DNA from: JAAYRQ01 sp035647235
Lineage (GTDB): Bacteria > Bacillota > Syntrophomonadia > Syntrophomonadales > Syntrophomonadaceae
NCBI GenBank assembly: GCA_964514235.1
Contig: CAZEPV010000002.1
Coordinates: 129,356-193,355 of the forward strand
DNA: 64,000 bases
Reading direction: 5' to 3'
The position numbers and the translations under genes are program-made. Below, piece by piece: positions 8,498 through 18,205 of the stretch. The notes under the pieces were generated by a model that worked only from the letters and a program-made list of their open reading frames with translations, ran no database searches and was not told the origin of the DNA. Each line of letters opens with the position of its first letter. The stretch's first letter is position 1.

Positions 8498-10123
8498 ATG
8501 GAGACTTTTATTAATAGATTAAGGCAATACGCTACGGATATTAGGGAACTATGGAATAGGTTAACCCTAAATCAAAAAGTCCTAATTTCGGGTGCAGCCA
8601 TATTAATTATTATTTCCGTGGCTATACTATTCCTTACTAAAGATACATATAAAGGGTATGAAGTATTATATACGGAATTAGCTGAAAAAGATGCCGCAGC
8701 AATAGTCGAAAAATTAGAGGAAGATAAAATTAACTATTACCTTAAAGATAATGGAAGTACAATTCTCGTTCCAGCTGCCCAAAAATATAAAGCACGTCTT
8801 AATTTAGCTAGCCAAAACTTACCCCGTGGTGAAGCTGGATTGGAACTCTTTTCAGAAAGTAGTTTCGGTGAAACTCAAGCAGATAAAAAAATAAAATATC
8901 AATCGGCTTTGCAGGGAGAACTGGCTAGAACTATACAGGCTTTAGATAAAGTAAGTGCTGCTAAAGTTAACCTTGCTTTACCTGAGGAGTCTCTTTTCAT
9001 AGAGCATGAGGAAGCACCAAAAGCATCGGTAGTCATAAGGACTCGAGATAATGAGACCCTATCCAACCGCGAAGTGGTGGCTATTATTAATTTGGTAGCC
9101 AACAGTATAAAAAAATTAGAAGCAGAAAACGTAGTGGTAGTAGATCAGGATGGGACCCTTTTATCAGAAAATGCTTTGAGCTCTAATGCCAATGCTACTG
9201 AACAAGTACAATTACAACTAGCCATGAGAAAGCAATATGAAAAGGAAAAGGAAGTTGCTATTCAGACCATGCTAGACAAAACCTTGGGTAAAGATAATTC
9301 GGTAGTAAGAGTAAGTGCAGAGCTGAATTTTGATGATATAGAACAATTGGACGAAAGATATACACATGATCCCGAAGGACCATTTATAAGAAGTGAACAA
9401 GTATCTAGGGAGTCCTCAGATAGCACTATGGAACCTGGGGCTCCTATAGGTGTAGATGATAATATTCCCCAATATATTGAACCAGCTACTGGAGGAGGAG
9501 AAAGCAGCTCTAGTAAAAGTGATCGGATCAGCAATTATGAATTAAATCGTACTGAAACCATAACAAAGTTTTCCCAAGGGGATGTCAAATATGATTATTT
9601 AACTGTCTCTGTATTAGTAAATAATGCAGCTGTTGCAGATACCAACTTAGGTCAAACTGAAGCAGAACAAAGTAATACCATAAGAAATGTAGTGGCTACT
9701 GCTTGTGGCTTAAGGGAAAATAGAGAACAAGATAATGTTAATTTGGAAGAAAACATTTCTATTGCCTTTATTGATTTCTATGTTGAGCCCGTCCCAGAGC
9801 CAAGAACAGCTACTGTGGTGGAGAGCCTATTCGGATCACCATATACCCCATTCTTATTCGGGATTTTGGGAGTGATAATTACAGTACTAGTCTTTATTCT
9901 AATCAGGAGAAGAAGATTAGGGGCTGAAGGCGAAGGTGAAGCTGCTGATTTTGAAGCTATAGTTGAAGAAGAAATAAAACTTGAAGATTTAATAGACAAG
10001 GCTCTAACCCCTGAAGAAAAAGAAGCCCAGAAAATAAAACTGGAAATTGATAACTTAATTGATGAGGATCCGGAAAATGCAGCCCAGGTAATTAAAATAT
10101 GGTTAGCTGAAGATACGAGGTGA
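8498..10123 (+). CDS. fliF: Flagellar MS-ring protein FliF
   Basis: Protein of 541 residues that forms the membrane and supramembrane ring on which the flagellum is built. One transmembrane helix lies near residues 28-46 and a second near 448-468, bracketing the periplasmic ring-building domains. The motif LPRGEAGLELF and the following SSFGETQADKKIKYQSAL are family hallmarks. The acidic cytoplasmic tail after the second helix is the expected FliG-binding segment, and fliG follows 5 bases later. Confidence 0.97.
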   Translation: METFINRLRQYATDIRELWNRLTLNQKVLISGAAILIIISVAILFLTKDTYKGYEVLYTELAEKDAAAIVEKLEEDKINYYLKDNGSTILVPAAQKYKARLNLASQNLPRGEAGLELFSESSFGETQADKKIKYQSALQGELARTIQALDKVSAAKVNLALPEESLFIEHEEAPKASVVIRTRDNETLSNREVVAIINLVANSIKKLEAENVVVVDQDGTLLSENALSSNANATEQVQLQLAMRKQYEKEKEVAIQTMLDKTLGKDNSVVRVSAELNFDDIEQLDERYTHDPEGPFIRSEQVSRESSDSTMEPGAPIGVDDNIPQYIEPATGGGESSSSKSDRISNYELNRTETITKFSQGDVKYDYLTVSVLVNNAAVADTNLGQTEAEQSNTIRNVVATACGLRENREQDNVNLEENISIAFIDFYVEPVPEPRTATVVESLFGSPYTPFLFGILGVIITVLVFILIRRRRLGAEGEGEAADFEAIVEEEIKLEDLIDKALTPEEKEAQKIKLEIDNLIDEDPENAAQVIKIWLAEDTR

Positions 10124-10128
10124 TATAG

Positions 10129-11142
10129 GTGGCCACTACTAGAAAAGCGCTAACTGGTAAACAAAAAGCAGCCAACTTTCTGATTTTTTTAGGTTCTGAA
10201 AAGTCGGCTGCTATATTTAAACATATGAGTGAGGAAGAAATTGAACAATTAACTCTAGAAATTGCTAGTATTCGTCAGGTTCCTACCGAAAAAATGGACG
10301 AGATTTATAGGGAGTTTTTTGAAATGGCTGTCGCTAGTCAATATATAGGTCAGGGGGGTATCTCCTATGCTAAGGAGGTACTAGAAAGGGCCTATGGTCA
10401 AGAAAAGACTATGGAAATTATCGGCAGAATTTCAGCATCTTTGCAGGTCCGCCCCTTTGATTTTATGCGCAAAACGGAGCCTTCCCAATTATTGAATTTC
10501 ATTCAATCGGAACATCCCCAAACTATCGCTTTGATCTTGGCATATTTAGAACCTGAAAAGGCTTCTTCAATCTTATCAGCCCTACCTCCAGAACGACAAT
10601 CTGAAGTGGCCAAAAGGATAGCAATTATGGATACTACCTCCCCAGAAGTCATAAAAGAGGTTGAGCAAGTGCTTGAACGCAAATTGTTATCTTTGGGGCC
10701 TCAAGAGTTAACCGCTGCAGGTGGAGTAAAATCTGTAGTGGAAATAATTAATCGGGTTGATAGGGGTACTGAAAAAACTATTCTGGAAGCTATGGAAGTA
10801 CAAGACCCAGAGCTAGCTGAAGAAATAAAGAAATTGATGTTTGTATTTGAAGATATTGTTATTATTGATGATCGCTCTGTACAAAGAGTTTTAAGAGAAG
10901 TAGAAACCCAGGATCTAGCTCTAGCCCTAAAAGGTGCTAGTAATGAAGTTGCCCAGAAAATATATAACAATATGTCCCAGAGGGCTTCAGGCATGTTAAG
11001 GGAAGATATCGAATTCATGGGACCAGTCAGATTGCGCGATGTTGAAGAAGCCCAACAACGTATAGTTAATATTATTAGGAGATTAGAGGATACAGGTGAA
11101 ATTGTAGTAGCCAGGGGTGGAGGGGATGAAATAATTGTCTAA
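10129..11142 (+). CDS. fliG: Flagellar motor switch protein FliG
   Basis: Rotor protein (337 residues) that couples FliF to the switch and interacts with the stator. It begins at GTG 10129 after GAGGTGATA. The N-terminal FliF-binding domain is followed by the middle domain with the EHPQTIALILAYLEPEKAS motif (about 125-145) and the C-terminal torque domain with DIVIIDDRSVQRVLREV. Full length; no oddities seen. Confidence 0.97.
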   Translation: MATTRKALTGKQKAANFLIFLGSEKSAAIFKHMSEEEIEQLTLEIASIRQVPTEKMDEIYREFFEMAVASQYIGQGGISYAKEVLERAYGQEKTMEIIGRISASLQVRPFDFMRKTEPSQLLNFIQSEHPQTIALILAYLEPEKASSILSALPPERQSEVAKRIAIMDTTSPEVIKEVEQVLERKLLSLGPQELTAAGGVKSVVEIINRVDRGTEKTILEAMEVQDPELAEEIKKLMFVFEDIVIIDDRSVQRVLREVETQDLALALKGASNEVAQKIYNNMSQRASGMLREDIEFMGPVRLRDVEEAQQRIVNIIRRLEDTGEIVVARGGGDEIIV

Positions 11143-11932
11143 GGTAATAAAAAACTCATCACTATCATCTCAACCAAAGGTAATTGAAGTTGCCAAAATT
11201 GAAACATATAAACCAACTATAGTCGCTGAAAGCTCTGATTACCTAAATGAAATCGATGAACTTGCTGTGTTAGAGGATGAAAGTCAGAAAATAATTAAAG
11301 AAACCGAACAGATGGTTATAGACTTATTAGAAAAGGCCCAAGGTGAGGCCCGAGAGATCATGGCTAATGCCCAAGATGAAGCAGATGTTGTCAGAAGTGA
11401 AGTTTACGCTGAAGCTAAACAACTCAAAGAAGAGTCAAAAAAAACTGGCTATGAAGAAGGCTTGAAATTAGCCAATGAGGAGATTAAGTTTGATCGGGAA
11501 AGGGCCATAGAACAAAACCAACTAATAGTGGAGGAAGCTAGGCAAACCAAACTAGAGATTTTAAGAAGTGTTGAATCAGATATTGTCAGGTTAGTTATGG
11601 CCATTACCAAGAAAACAATAGTAAATGAATTAGAAACTAACCCTGACTCCATTATGAATATAGTCAAAGAGGCCATTAACCATCTTGATAATCCACAAAA
11701 CGTAAGGGTGTATGTTAATCCTAGTGAAATGGACCGGCTCCTGGAACTGCTTGAAAATGAACTTCTAGCAGATATAGGTAGTGAAGAAATAAGAGTAGAT
11801 GTTAAAGGAGATAATCGCATTTCTAGTGGAGGCCCCTTAATAGAAAGTGATAGTGGTTCTGTCGATGCCAGGATTGAAACTAAATTAGCCAATATAGAAA
11901 AAGGGTTATTGGAAGTGTCTGGAGATGAATAA
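11135..11932 (+). CDS. fliH: Flagellar export regulator FliH
   Basis: Peripheral-stalk-like regulator of the export ATPase FliI, 265 residues. Translation probably starts at TTG 11135, overlapping the fliG stop by 8 bases, with GGAGGGGATG upstream. A long charged coiled-coil region (about 45-150) precedes the FliH C-terminal domain with NPQNVRVYVNPSEMDRL. It overlaps fliI by 8 bases, supporting coupled synthesis. Confidence 0.92.
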   Translation: MSKVIKNSSLSSQPKVIEVAKIETYKPTIVAESSDYLNEIDELAVLEDESQKIIKETEQMVIDLLEKAQGEAREIMANAQDEADVVRSEVYAEAKQLKEESKKTGYEEGLKLANEEIKFDRERAIEQNQLIVEEARQTKLEILRSVESDIVRLVMAITKKTIVNELETNPDSIMNIVKEAINHLDNPQNVRVYVNPSEMDRLLELLENELLADIGSEEIRVDVKGDNRISSGGPLIESDSGSVDARIETKLANIEKGLLEVSGDE

Positions 11933-13253
11933 GTTAAATGGTGCAATAAATTTTGAAAAATATTTTGCTGCCTTAGAAAGGATAGCTACCTGCCAATTAA
12001 AGGGTAAGATTTCGCAAGCTATTGGGCTTACTCTTGAGGCAACTGGCCCTAAGGTTAGTCTGGGTGAACTATGTTATATAAAGACTAACTATGCCGATGG
12101 CACTGAGATACCTGCTGAAGTAGTAGGCTTTAAGGAAAACAAAATATTACTTATGCCCCTAGGGAATATAGAAGGAATTGGTCCTGGCAGTGAATTAATA
12201 GCATCTGGTACCACCTTGAGGGTAAATGTAGACTTAGGAATGCAAGGTCGGGTATTAGATGGTCTAGGGGAACCCATTGATGGTAGAGGGAGAATTAATG
12301 CTAAATTAAGTTATCCTGTGATGAACCAACCTCCCAACCCCTTAAAGAGAAAAAGAATAACCGAGATATTGCCTGTAGGAGTTAAGGCAATCGATGGATT
12401 AACTACTGTAGGTAGAGGACAAAGAATGGGAATATTAGCTGGAAGTGGTATAGGTAAAAGTACCTTGATGGGTATGATAGCTAGGAATACAGAAGCTGAT
12501 ATAAATGTGATTGCTTTGATTGGTGAAAGGGGGAGAGAGGTTAGAGAATTTCTGGAAAGGGATTTAGGTGAGGCTGGTTTAGCTAAGTCAGTAGTAGTAG
12601 TTGCTACATCAGATCAACCTGCTTTGATTAGATTAAAAGGGGCCTTCGTTGCCACAAGTATAGCAGAATTTTTTAGAGATCAAGGAAAAGATGTCTTGTT
12701 GTTAATGGATTCCTTGACTAGATTTGCCCTGGCCCAACGTGAAGTGGGCCTAGCTATAGGCGAACCCCCAGCTACTAGAGGTTATACCCCTTCTGTATTT
12801 GCTTTACTACCTAGGCTTTTGGAAAGGGCAGGAACCTCAGAAACTGGAACCATTACGGGATTATATACTGTATTAGTTGAGGGGGACGACATGAATGAAC
12901 CGATTACCGATGCAGTTAGGGGTATAGTAGATGGGCATATTGCCTTAAACCGTAATTTAGCGGCACTGAATATATATCCAGCCATCAGTGTGAATGAAAG
13001 CATTAGCCGAGTAATGATAGATATAATATCAAATGAACACTTGCAAAAGGCAAATAAATTCCGCAGTATTCTAGCGACCTATGAAGAAGCCAAAGATTTA
13101 ATTGAAATAGGGGCTTATAAAAAGGGTTCTAATCCCATGATCGATGAATCAATAGGTCTAATTGATAAATGTTACGACTTCATAAGACAAGATATATATA
13201 AAGAGGCTAGTTTTGATAATACCCTCGAATTACTAAATGAACTTATTAATTGA
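11925..13253 (+). CDS. fliI: Flagellum-specific ATP synthase FliI
   Basis: Export-gate ATPase of 442 residues, homologous to F1-beta. The Walker A motif GSGIGKSTL (about 173-181), Walker B VLLLMDSLTRFA and the ATPase signature PAISVNESISR are intact. The N-terminal beta-barrel domain is present. Forms the cytoplasmic export complex with FliH and FliJ, whose genes flank it. Confidence 0.97.
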   Translation: MNKLNGAINFEKYFAALERIATCQLKGKISQAIGLTLEATGPKVSLGELCYIKTNYADGTEIPAEVVGFKENKILLMPLGNIEGIGPGSELIASGTTLRVNVDLGMQGRVLDGLGEPIDGRGRINAKLSYPVMNQPPNPLKRKRITEILPVGVKAIDGLTTVGRGQRMGILAGSGIGKSTLMGMIARNTEADINVIALIGERGREVREFLERDLGEAGLAKSVVVVATSDQPALIRLKGAFVATSIAEFFRDQGKDVLLLMDSLTRFALAQREVGLAIGEPPATRGYTPSVFALLPRLLERAGTSETGTITGLYTVLVEGDDMNEPITDAVRGIVDGHIALNRNLAALNIYPAISVNESISRVMIDIISNEHLQKANKFRSILATYEEAKDLIEIGAYKKGSNPMIDESIGLIDKCYDFIRQDIYKEASFDNTLELLNELIN

Positions 13254-13265
13254 GTAGGGATATAA

Positions 13266-13694
13266 ATGAGGAAATTCAGATTCAAATTGCAGACAAAGTT
13301 AGATATTTCCGCCAGTCAAGAAAAATTAGCTATGGAACAATTAGCTGCAAAAATTGCCGAAAGAAATGATATTATACATAAATTAAATAATAAAAAAGAC
13401 AAGCTAAAAGTTTTACAAGATTCGGTTGAAAAACTATCATTTCAATATACTTTGATAGTTAAGGATTATTTGCCTATCCTTAGGGCCCGTATCTATGAAC
13501 TGCAATTAGAATTGGCAGCAGCAGAAGAAAGAGTTGAGGTTGCCAGGAATATCTTAATTGAATGTAAAAAGGAAACCAAAACATTAACCAAGTTGAGGGA
13601 AAAAGAATGGCATAATTATTTACACGAACTTAGCTTAGAGGAACAAAAAGAAATCGATGAAATAGCTATTAATAATCATTTTAGGAAGAACTAA
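13266..13694 (+). CDS. fliJ: Flagellar export chaperone FliJ
   Basis: Protein of 142 residues, almost entirely predicted alpha-helical coiled coil rich in Lys, Glu and Leu, as expected for FliJ, the stalk inside the FliI ring. It starts FRFKLQTKLDIS, a typical FliJ opening. Assignment rests on composition, length, N-terminal motif and position after fliI. Confidence 0.88.
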   Translation: MRKFRFKLQTKLDISASQEKLAMEQLAAKIAERNDIIHKLNNKKDKLKVLQDSVEKLSFQYTLIVKDYLPILRARIYELQLELAAAEERVEVARNILIECKKETKTLTKLREKEWHNYLHELSLEEQKEIDEIAINNHFRKN

Positions 13695-13714
13695 TTATTG
13701 TTGGGGTGAGACAA

Positions 13715-14293
13715 ATGGGAAATATACTTAAAATAATATTGTCTGTTATTTTATTTTTCGGATTATTATTTGGGGTTTTTTATTTGCTATTCTTTTTAGA
13801 TATATTAAAGTCCCCTCCTTTTTTAAACGAAATACCTATTATAGGGGAAATTGTATCAAAAGATAAAATCAAAAAAGAACCTAATAAAATTGTCTTGCTA
13901 GAGGAAGAGAATCTCACACTTAAAGAAACTATAGACAAAAAAAATCAAGAATTAAAAAATGTGCAAACAGACACTGATTACATAGAAGGGCAACTTAAAG
14001 CAGTAATGGATAATGAAGATCAGCTTAAAGAAGAAATAATTAATTTAAATGAGCAATTAATAAATGCGGAGATGAAAAAGGAAGCCCAAGCCAAAGTTTA
14101 TAAGGATACAGCCAAATATTATGCTGAAATGAATGCGAAGAATGCCGCAGAAATTATCACCAAGTTAGAAGTAGAACATATTATAGGTATTCTAGTAGAG
14201 CTAGAGCCAGACGCTGCAGCAGATATTCTACAAAATATGCCTGGTGACAAGGCGGCTGAAGTTACAAGAAAGATGCTAGTTACTGCCCCCTAG
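13715..14293 (+). CDS. MotE/YlxF-like membrane protein with MgtE N-type domain
   Basis: Protein of 192 residues with one N-terminal transmembrane segment (about 7-28), a long coiled coil (about 60-130) and a C-terminal MgtE_N-like motif that includes GILVELEPDAAADILQNMP and DKAAEVTRKM, resembling the middle domain of FliG. ATG 13715 is chosen over GTG 13706 because GGGGTGAG sits just before it. Homologues lie between fliJ and fliK in many Firmicutes (YlxF in Bacillus) and resemble MotE, a chaperone for a motility protein. Its precise role here is inferred. Confidence 0.75.
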   Translation: MGNILKIILSVILFFGLLFGVFYLLFFLDILKSPPFLNEIPIIGEIVSKDKIKKEPNKIVLLEEENLTLKETIDKKNQELKNVQTDTDYIEGQLKAVMDNEDQLKEEIINLNEQLINAEMKKEAQAKVYKDTAKYYAEMNAKNAAEIITKLEVEHIIGILVELEPDAAADILQNMPGDKAAEVTRKMLVTAP

Positions 14294-14306
14294 TCAGAGC
14301 AATTAG

Positions 14307-14353
14307 AGGGGTTAAGCATAAGGATTTTTTATTAGTCCTTATATTTAGCCCCT
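14307..14353 (+). other. Intercistronic hairpin between motE-like gene and fliK
   Basis: AGGGG (14307-14311) pairs with CCCCT (14349-14353), and the inner arms ATAAGGA and TCCTTAT pair over a T/A-rich loop. No T-run follows, so it is more likely an RNA-processing or stability element than a terminator. A full AAGGAGGTGA ribosome-binding site follows. Confidence 0.55.
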
Positions 14354-14393
14354 TTCAAAAGGGAGATTATTAAAGGAGGTGAATTAAGGAAAA

Positions 14394-15725
14394 ATGAATA
14401 TGCTAACATCTATGGTTAATAGTGATAATAGTTTATTTAACCTAGCCAGTAAACCTTTACCAAAACCCAAAAACCAAGCTAAAACTAATTTTGCCAAAGT
14501 CCTAAATAATCAGACTAAGTCTAAAGAAAATCTAATTACGACTAATACTGATAAAGGACAAGATGAATCTATATCAAAAACTGAAAAGTCTGAAAGCAAT
14601 AGTATTAGCAAATTAGATGAATTTCTAGACAAAAACAGCGGGGAGCTAGAAGTTCCTCCAGGGCTGAGTAATGCAGAATTAAAAGCTATAATTGGTCTAA
14701 TTTTGGAAGAAGTAGAGGAGACAGATGTAAGTGAGGAAGAAATTATTGCCTATGTGAATGTTGAATTAGCGAAAATAGTAATTACTGAAAATGAGGCAGA
14801 TAATAGCGAAGAAATGTTAACAGACCATCCTAAAGTATCTACTATGGCAGCTAATCAAGCAAACCTAGTAAATGTGACAAAGGATAATACTGAAGAAAAA
14901 CAGGCAGCTAATCGAATAATAAGCAATAACATCCCCAATGTACCAGAAATTATCACTAATAACAAGGTAGAGGAAAAACCTAAAGACTTTAGGCTGCAAA
15001 ATCTAATAAACACTCAGGTTACTAAAGAGGACTCTACTAGTAAGACCGATATTAAAAAGTTAATTTCTACAGAAGTAGGCAAGCTTAATAACTTAAAAAC
15101 TGCTGATAGTACTAGCACTAATAACCAACTAACAACTGAAGCTAAGGCTCCTAATACGGCAGAAAATGACCAAGGGGCTAACTTAAATCTTAATAAGGCA
15201 GAGCTTAATAATGTTAGGACCGACAGTCGTCTAGTATTGGTGGACAACAAGCCAGTGGAAGTTAAGGAAGTTATGGATCAGATAGTCAAAAAAGCGGAAC
15301 TAGTATTAAAGCAAAATGTTTCTGAAATGAAGATTAACTTAAAGCCAGAGTTTTTAGGGAAAATGACGATTAGGATTGCAGTAGAACAAGGCCTAGTAAC
15401 TGCAAGGTTTATAACCGAAAACCTACAAGTAAAGCATTTACTAGAAAGTAATCTTAATACACTTCGCCAGTCTTTAGAATCCCAAGGGATTAAAGTAGAG
15501 CGAACCGAAGTCAATGTCCAGCTTAATAATGGCGGTATGTTTGACGGTTCGGAAACTAAGCAAGAATGGGATTTTGAGAAGTCGGGATTTAACAATTATC
15601 AAGCCAATGGTGAAATAGACGATAATTATGAATTCAATCCCCATCTAGCAGAAGAAGTGGAAAACTTAGCGGGGTTAGACTATTATCAGTTACTCGAAGA
15701 CACAACCGTAAGTTTTCTAATTTAG
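14394..15725 (+). CDS. fliK: Flagellar hook-length control protein FliK
   Basis: Secreted ruler protein (443 residues) that sets hook length and triggers the export specificity switch through FlhB. The N-terminal two thirds is low-complexity, rich in Asn, Lys, Thr and Glu and probably extended. The C-terminal Flg_hook domain (about 290-390) contains MKINLKPEFLGKMTIRI and TLRQSLESQGIKVERTEV. AAGGAGGTGA lies 12 bases before the ATG, and an additional AAGGAA is closer. Confidence 0.92.
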   Translation: MNMLTSMVNSDNSLFNLASKPLPKPKNQAKTNFAKVLNNQTKSKENLITTNTDKGQDESISKTEKSESNSISKLDEFLDKNSGELEVPPGLSNAELKAIIGLILEEVEETDVSEEEIIAYVNVELAKIVITENEADNSEEMLTDHPKVSTMAANQANLVNVTKDNTEEKQAANRIISNNIPNVPEIITNNKVEEKPKDFRLQNLINTQVTKEDSTSKTDIKKLISTEVGKLNNLKTADSTSTNNQLTTEAKAPNTAENDQGANLNLNKAELNNVRTDSRLVLVDNKPVEVKEVMDQIVKKAELVLKQNVSEMKINLKPEFLGKMTIRIAVEQGLVTARFITENLQVKHLLESNLNTLRQSLESQGIKVERTEVNVQLNNGGMFDGSETKQEWDFEKSGFNNYQANGEIDDNYEFNPHLAEEVENLAGLDYYQLLEDTTVSFLI

Positions 15726-15737
15726 GAGGTGAGAATT

Positions 15738-16331
15738 GTGAGTATTAGTCCGATATATGGCCAGTCACCCTTTATTAGGGGGGACACAGCAAATAGTCAA
15801 AATATAGCGGAAAAGGATAATGGGATTTTAGGTAAGGATGATTTTCTGAAAATCTTAATTACCGAATTAAAATACCAAGATCCTTTAAGTCCTATGGATA
15901 GTAAGGAATCTATTGCCCAAATGGCCTCATTCAGTGCCCTAGAACAGATGCAAAACCTAAATAAGTCTTTTGACCATATGGCTAGTAGCATTACTAACCA
16001 GCTAATGCCTAGCATCTTATTACAGCAAGCTAGTTCGATGATAGGACGAGAAGTAGCTTATATTAACCCTAATATAAAGGACGATACCCCCGAAAATGAG
16101 TATATCTTAGCTGGACAGATTAATTCGGTAGTGGTATTGGAAGGCAGACCTACATTTATCATAGGTAATGACAAGGTGCCTTTTGATGAAATAGTAGAAT
16201 TAGGGCAAATACCCGATGCTAATCAAGGTGCTTTAAGTAAGATATTAGAGAAATTAGATGAACTATTAAAAACCCTTCAACCTAATGATGATATTGATGA
16301 TGAAAATGGGGCAGGTGAACTAGGTGCATAA
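15738..16331 (+). CDS. flgD: Flagellar hook cap protein FlgD
   Basis: Hook-assembly scaffold of 197 residues from GTG 15738, preceded by AGGAGGTGA (15724-15732); the in-frame GTG at 15729 lies inside that ribosome-binding site. The family signature DFLKILITELKYQDPLSPMDSKE followed by MASFSALEQMQNL is unmistakable (split here: LKYQDPLSPMD is the core). The C-terminus is acidic. Confidence 0.94.
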   Translation: MSISPIYGQSPFIRGDTANSQNIAEKDNGILGKDDFLKILITELKYQDPLSPMDSKESIAQMASFSALEQMQNLNKSFDHMASSITNQLMPSILLQQASSMIGREVAYINPNIKDDTPENEYILAGQINSVVVLEGRPTFIIGNDKVPFDEIVELGQIPDANQGALSKILEKLDELLKTLQPNDDIDDENGAGELGA

Positions 16332-16701
16332 TAAAATATTTATTCCTAATCAGGTTAGACCAATTACACCTAAGATAAATGAGCCTGCTAAGCAAAAGAA
16401 ATCTAGTGAAGCTAATTTTGCTAAGGTGCTAGATGCCAAGCTAAATCAAGAGGTTAAATTCTCCAATCACGCCCGACAAAGGTTGGAGATGCGTAATATT
16501 CACTTGAATGAAAATGACCTGACTAGGCTGAATGATGCAGTCGCCAAAGTTAGAGAAAAAGGTGCTCGTGATTCATTAGTCTTGATGCAGGATTTGGCCC
16601 TAGTGGTGAGTGTGAAAAACAACACGGTTATTACGGCAGTAGATGGAGCTAACTTAAAAGAAAATGTCTTTACCAATATTGACAGTGCCGTAATAATATA
16701 A
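16324..16701 (+). CDS. Flagellar operon protein, TIGR02530-type
   Basis: Protein of 125 residues starting at GTG 16324 and overlapping the flgD stop by 8 bases. It contains FSNHARQRLEMRNI and a C-terminal VVSVKNNTVITAVDGANLKENVFTNID, features of the conserved Firmicutes family found between flgD and flgE. Its biochemical role is not established to my knowledge; position suggests hook assembly. Confidence 0.82.
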   Translation: MHNKIFIPNQVRPITPKINEPAKQKKSSEANFAKVLDAKLNQEVKFSNHARQRLEMRNIHLNENDLTRLNDAVAKVREKGARDSLVLMQDLALVVSVKNNTVITAVDGANLKENVFTNIDSAVII

Positions 16702-16752
16702 GGCTGGACCTCTTAGAGGAAGCCTTAGGGGTGTAGATTGACAGATACACCT
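16701..16752 (+). other. Tandem intercistronic hairpins before flgE
   Basis: Hairpin A uses AGGCT (16701-16705) with AGCCT (16721-16725) and an inner CCTC/GAGG. Hairpin B uses GGGTGTA (16729-16735) with TACACCT (16746-16752), including one G-U pair. The flgE ribosome-binding site AGGAGG (16765-16770) follows. No T-run is present. Confidence 0.45.
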
Positions 16753-16781
16753 GGAAAAAAGAATAGGAGGTCATATATGAT

Positions 16782-18149
16782 ATGATGCGTTCAATGTACG
16801 CTGGGGTTTCTGGACTGAGAAACCACCAGACGAAAATGGATGTCATAGGTAATAACATAGCTAATGTTAATACAGCTGGCTATAAGAAAAGTAGGGTAGT
16901 CTTTCAGGATACTCTATATCAAAGTATGCGGGGAGCATCCAGGCCTACTGATGCCAGAGGGGGGACTAACCCCATGGCAATAGGTCTAGGTATGGCCATC
17001 GCCAGTATTGATCAGATTCATACTCCAGCCCCTGCTAGTTCTACTAACAAGGCCTCAGACTTAGCTATAGATGGTAATGGTTATTTTATCGTCGATAATG
17101 GTGGACAAAGGTTCTATACTCGGGCTGGTAATTTTGATTTTGACAAACTAGGCAATTTAATTAGTTTATCCAATGGGTATAGGGTACATGGCTGGATGGC
17201 TGATGAGGACTGGAATATAGATACAGTTAGATCTAGTGAACCTATAGATATAGCTGATTTTAAGTCTATTCCCCCTCGGGCTACTACGGAAATGAAGTTT
17301 ACGGGGAATCTGGATTCGAATACTAAAGTGCATCCAGACACATTTAATTTGGCAGCCGATATACCAGATGAAAACGAAACTGTTATTACTTCTAAGGAAG
17401 TCTATGATTCCTTGGGAAATAAGGAAACCTTATATTTTAGATTTTTTAAGTACGATGTAAATGCTGGACCGCCTGCTAATAGTACTTGGGCATGCGATAT
17501 CTCGCTTGATCCAGAATTTGGCGGACCAACTAAAAATAACTTTGACCAAATAAATATCACTAGTCAAACTCCATTAGCTATACCTGGTGTTGATGTTGTA
17601 CGAATAACCGATTTAGTTTTCGATGATCAGGGTTTATTGCCCCAACCGACAAAGTTATCAGGAAGCAACTTGATTATTGACAGGTCTGCCCAAGGTGCAG
17701 AAGATATTGAATTCGACATCGATTTTAGTCATATCACCCAATGGGAGACTAAGTCAACCGCTTGGGCAGAATACCAAGATGGCTACACCATGGGTAACCT
17801 GACTACCTATAACTTTGGAATCGATGGTACCATCCAAGGGGTATATGATAATGGGGAAAGCCGCAACTTAGCTAGGGTAGCTCTAGTGAACTTCCAAAAC
17901 CCAGCAGGGTTACTGCAAGTAGGGGCTAGCCTATACCAGGTATCTAACAACTCGGGTGATCCCTTAGTAGGGGCACCTGGTGACCAAGGTATGGGGGCCT
18001 TAATCCCCGGCAGTTTAGAAATGTCTAATGTCGATTTATCGGAAGAATTTACCGATATGATAATAACTCAGCGGGGTTTTCAGGCAAATTCCCGTATTAT
18101 CACGACCTCAGACGAGATGCTACAAGAATTAGTCAATCTAAAACGGTAA
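16782..18149 (+). CDS. flgE: Flagellar hook protein FlgE
   Basis: Main hook subunit, 455 residues. The N-terminal MRSMYAGVSGLRNHQTKMD and DVIGNNIANVNTAGYKKSR motifs and the C-terminal LSEEFTDMIITQRGFQANSR and TTSDEMLQELVNLKR motifs form the coiled-coil D0/D1 core. The variable surface domain lies between about residues 150 and 330. AGGAGG lies 11 bases before ATG 16782; ATG 16785 is an equal alternative. Confidence 0.96.
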   Translation: MMRSMYAGVSGLRNHQTKMDVIGNNIANVNTAGYKKSRVVFQDTLYQSMRGASRPTDARGGTNPMAIGLGMAIASIDQIHTPAPASSTNKASDLAIDGNGYFIVDNGGQRFYTRAGNFDFDKLGNLISLSNGYRVHGWMADEDWNIDTVRSSEPIDIADFKSIPPRATTEMKFTGNLDSNTKVHPDTFNLAADIPDENETVITSKEVYDSLGNKETLYFRFFKYDVNAGPPANSTWACDISLDPEFGGPTKNNFDQINITSQTPLAIPGVDVVRITDLVFDDQGLLPQPTKLSGSNLIIDRSAQGAEDIEFDIDFSHITQWETKSTAWAEYQDGYTMGNLTTYNFGIDGTIQGVYDNGESRNLARVALVNFQNPAGLLQVGASLYQVSNNSGDPLVGAPGDQGMGALIPGSLEMSNVDLSEEFTDMIITQRGFQANSRIITTSDEMLQELVNLKR

Positions 18150-18156
18150 TTTTGTA

Positions 18157-18185
18157 CTTTTTCGGGGGATTTTTCCCCCGAAAAG
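18157..18185 (+). other. Strong GC-cored hairpin between flgE and flbD
   Basis: CTTTTTCGGGGG pairs with CCCCCGAAAAG with one bulged T and a short T-rich loop. There is no T-run after the right arm, so efficient termination is not expected; it may stabilise the upstream hook-protein mRNA. Confidence 0.6.
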
Positions 18186-18205
18186 TTAACTGAGGTGTAT
18201 AATTT

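Noticed and set aside
11449..11946. 165-residue minus-strand frame opposite fliH
   Set aside because: Shadow of a well-supported gene; Ser-rich composition and no family motif.
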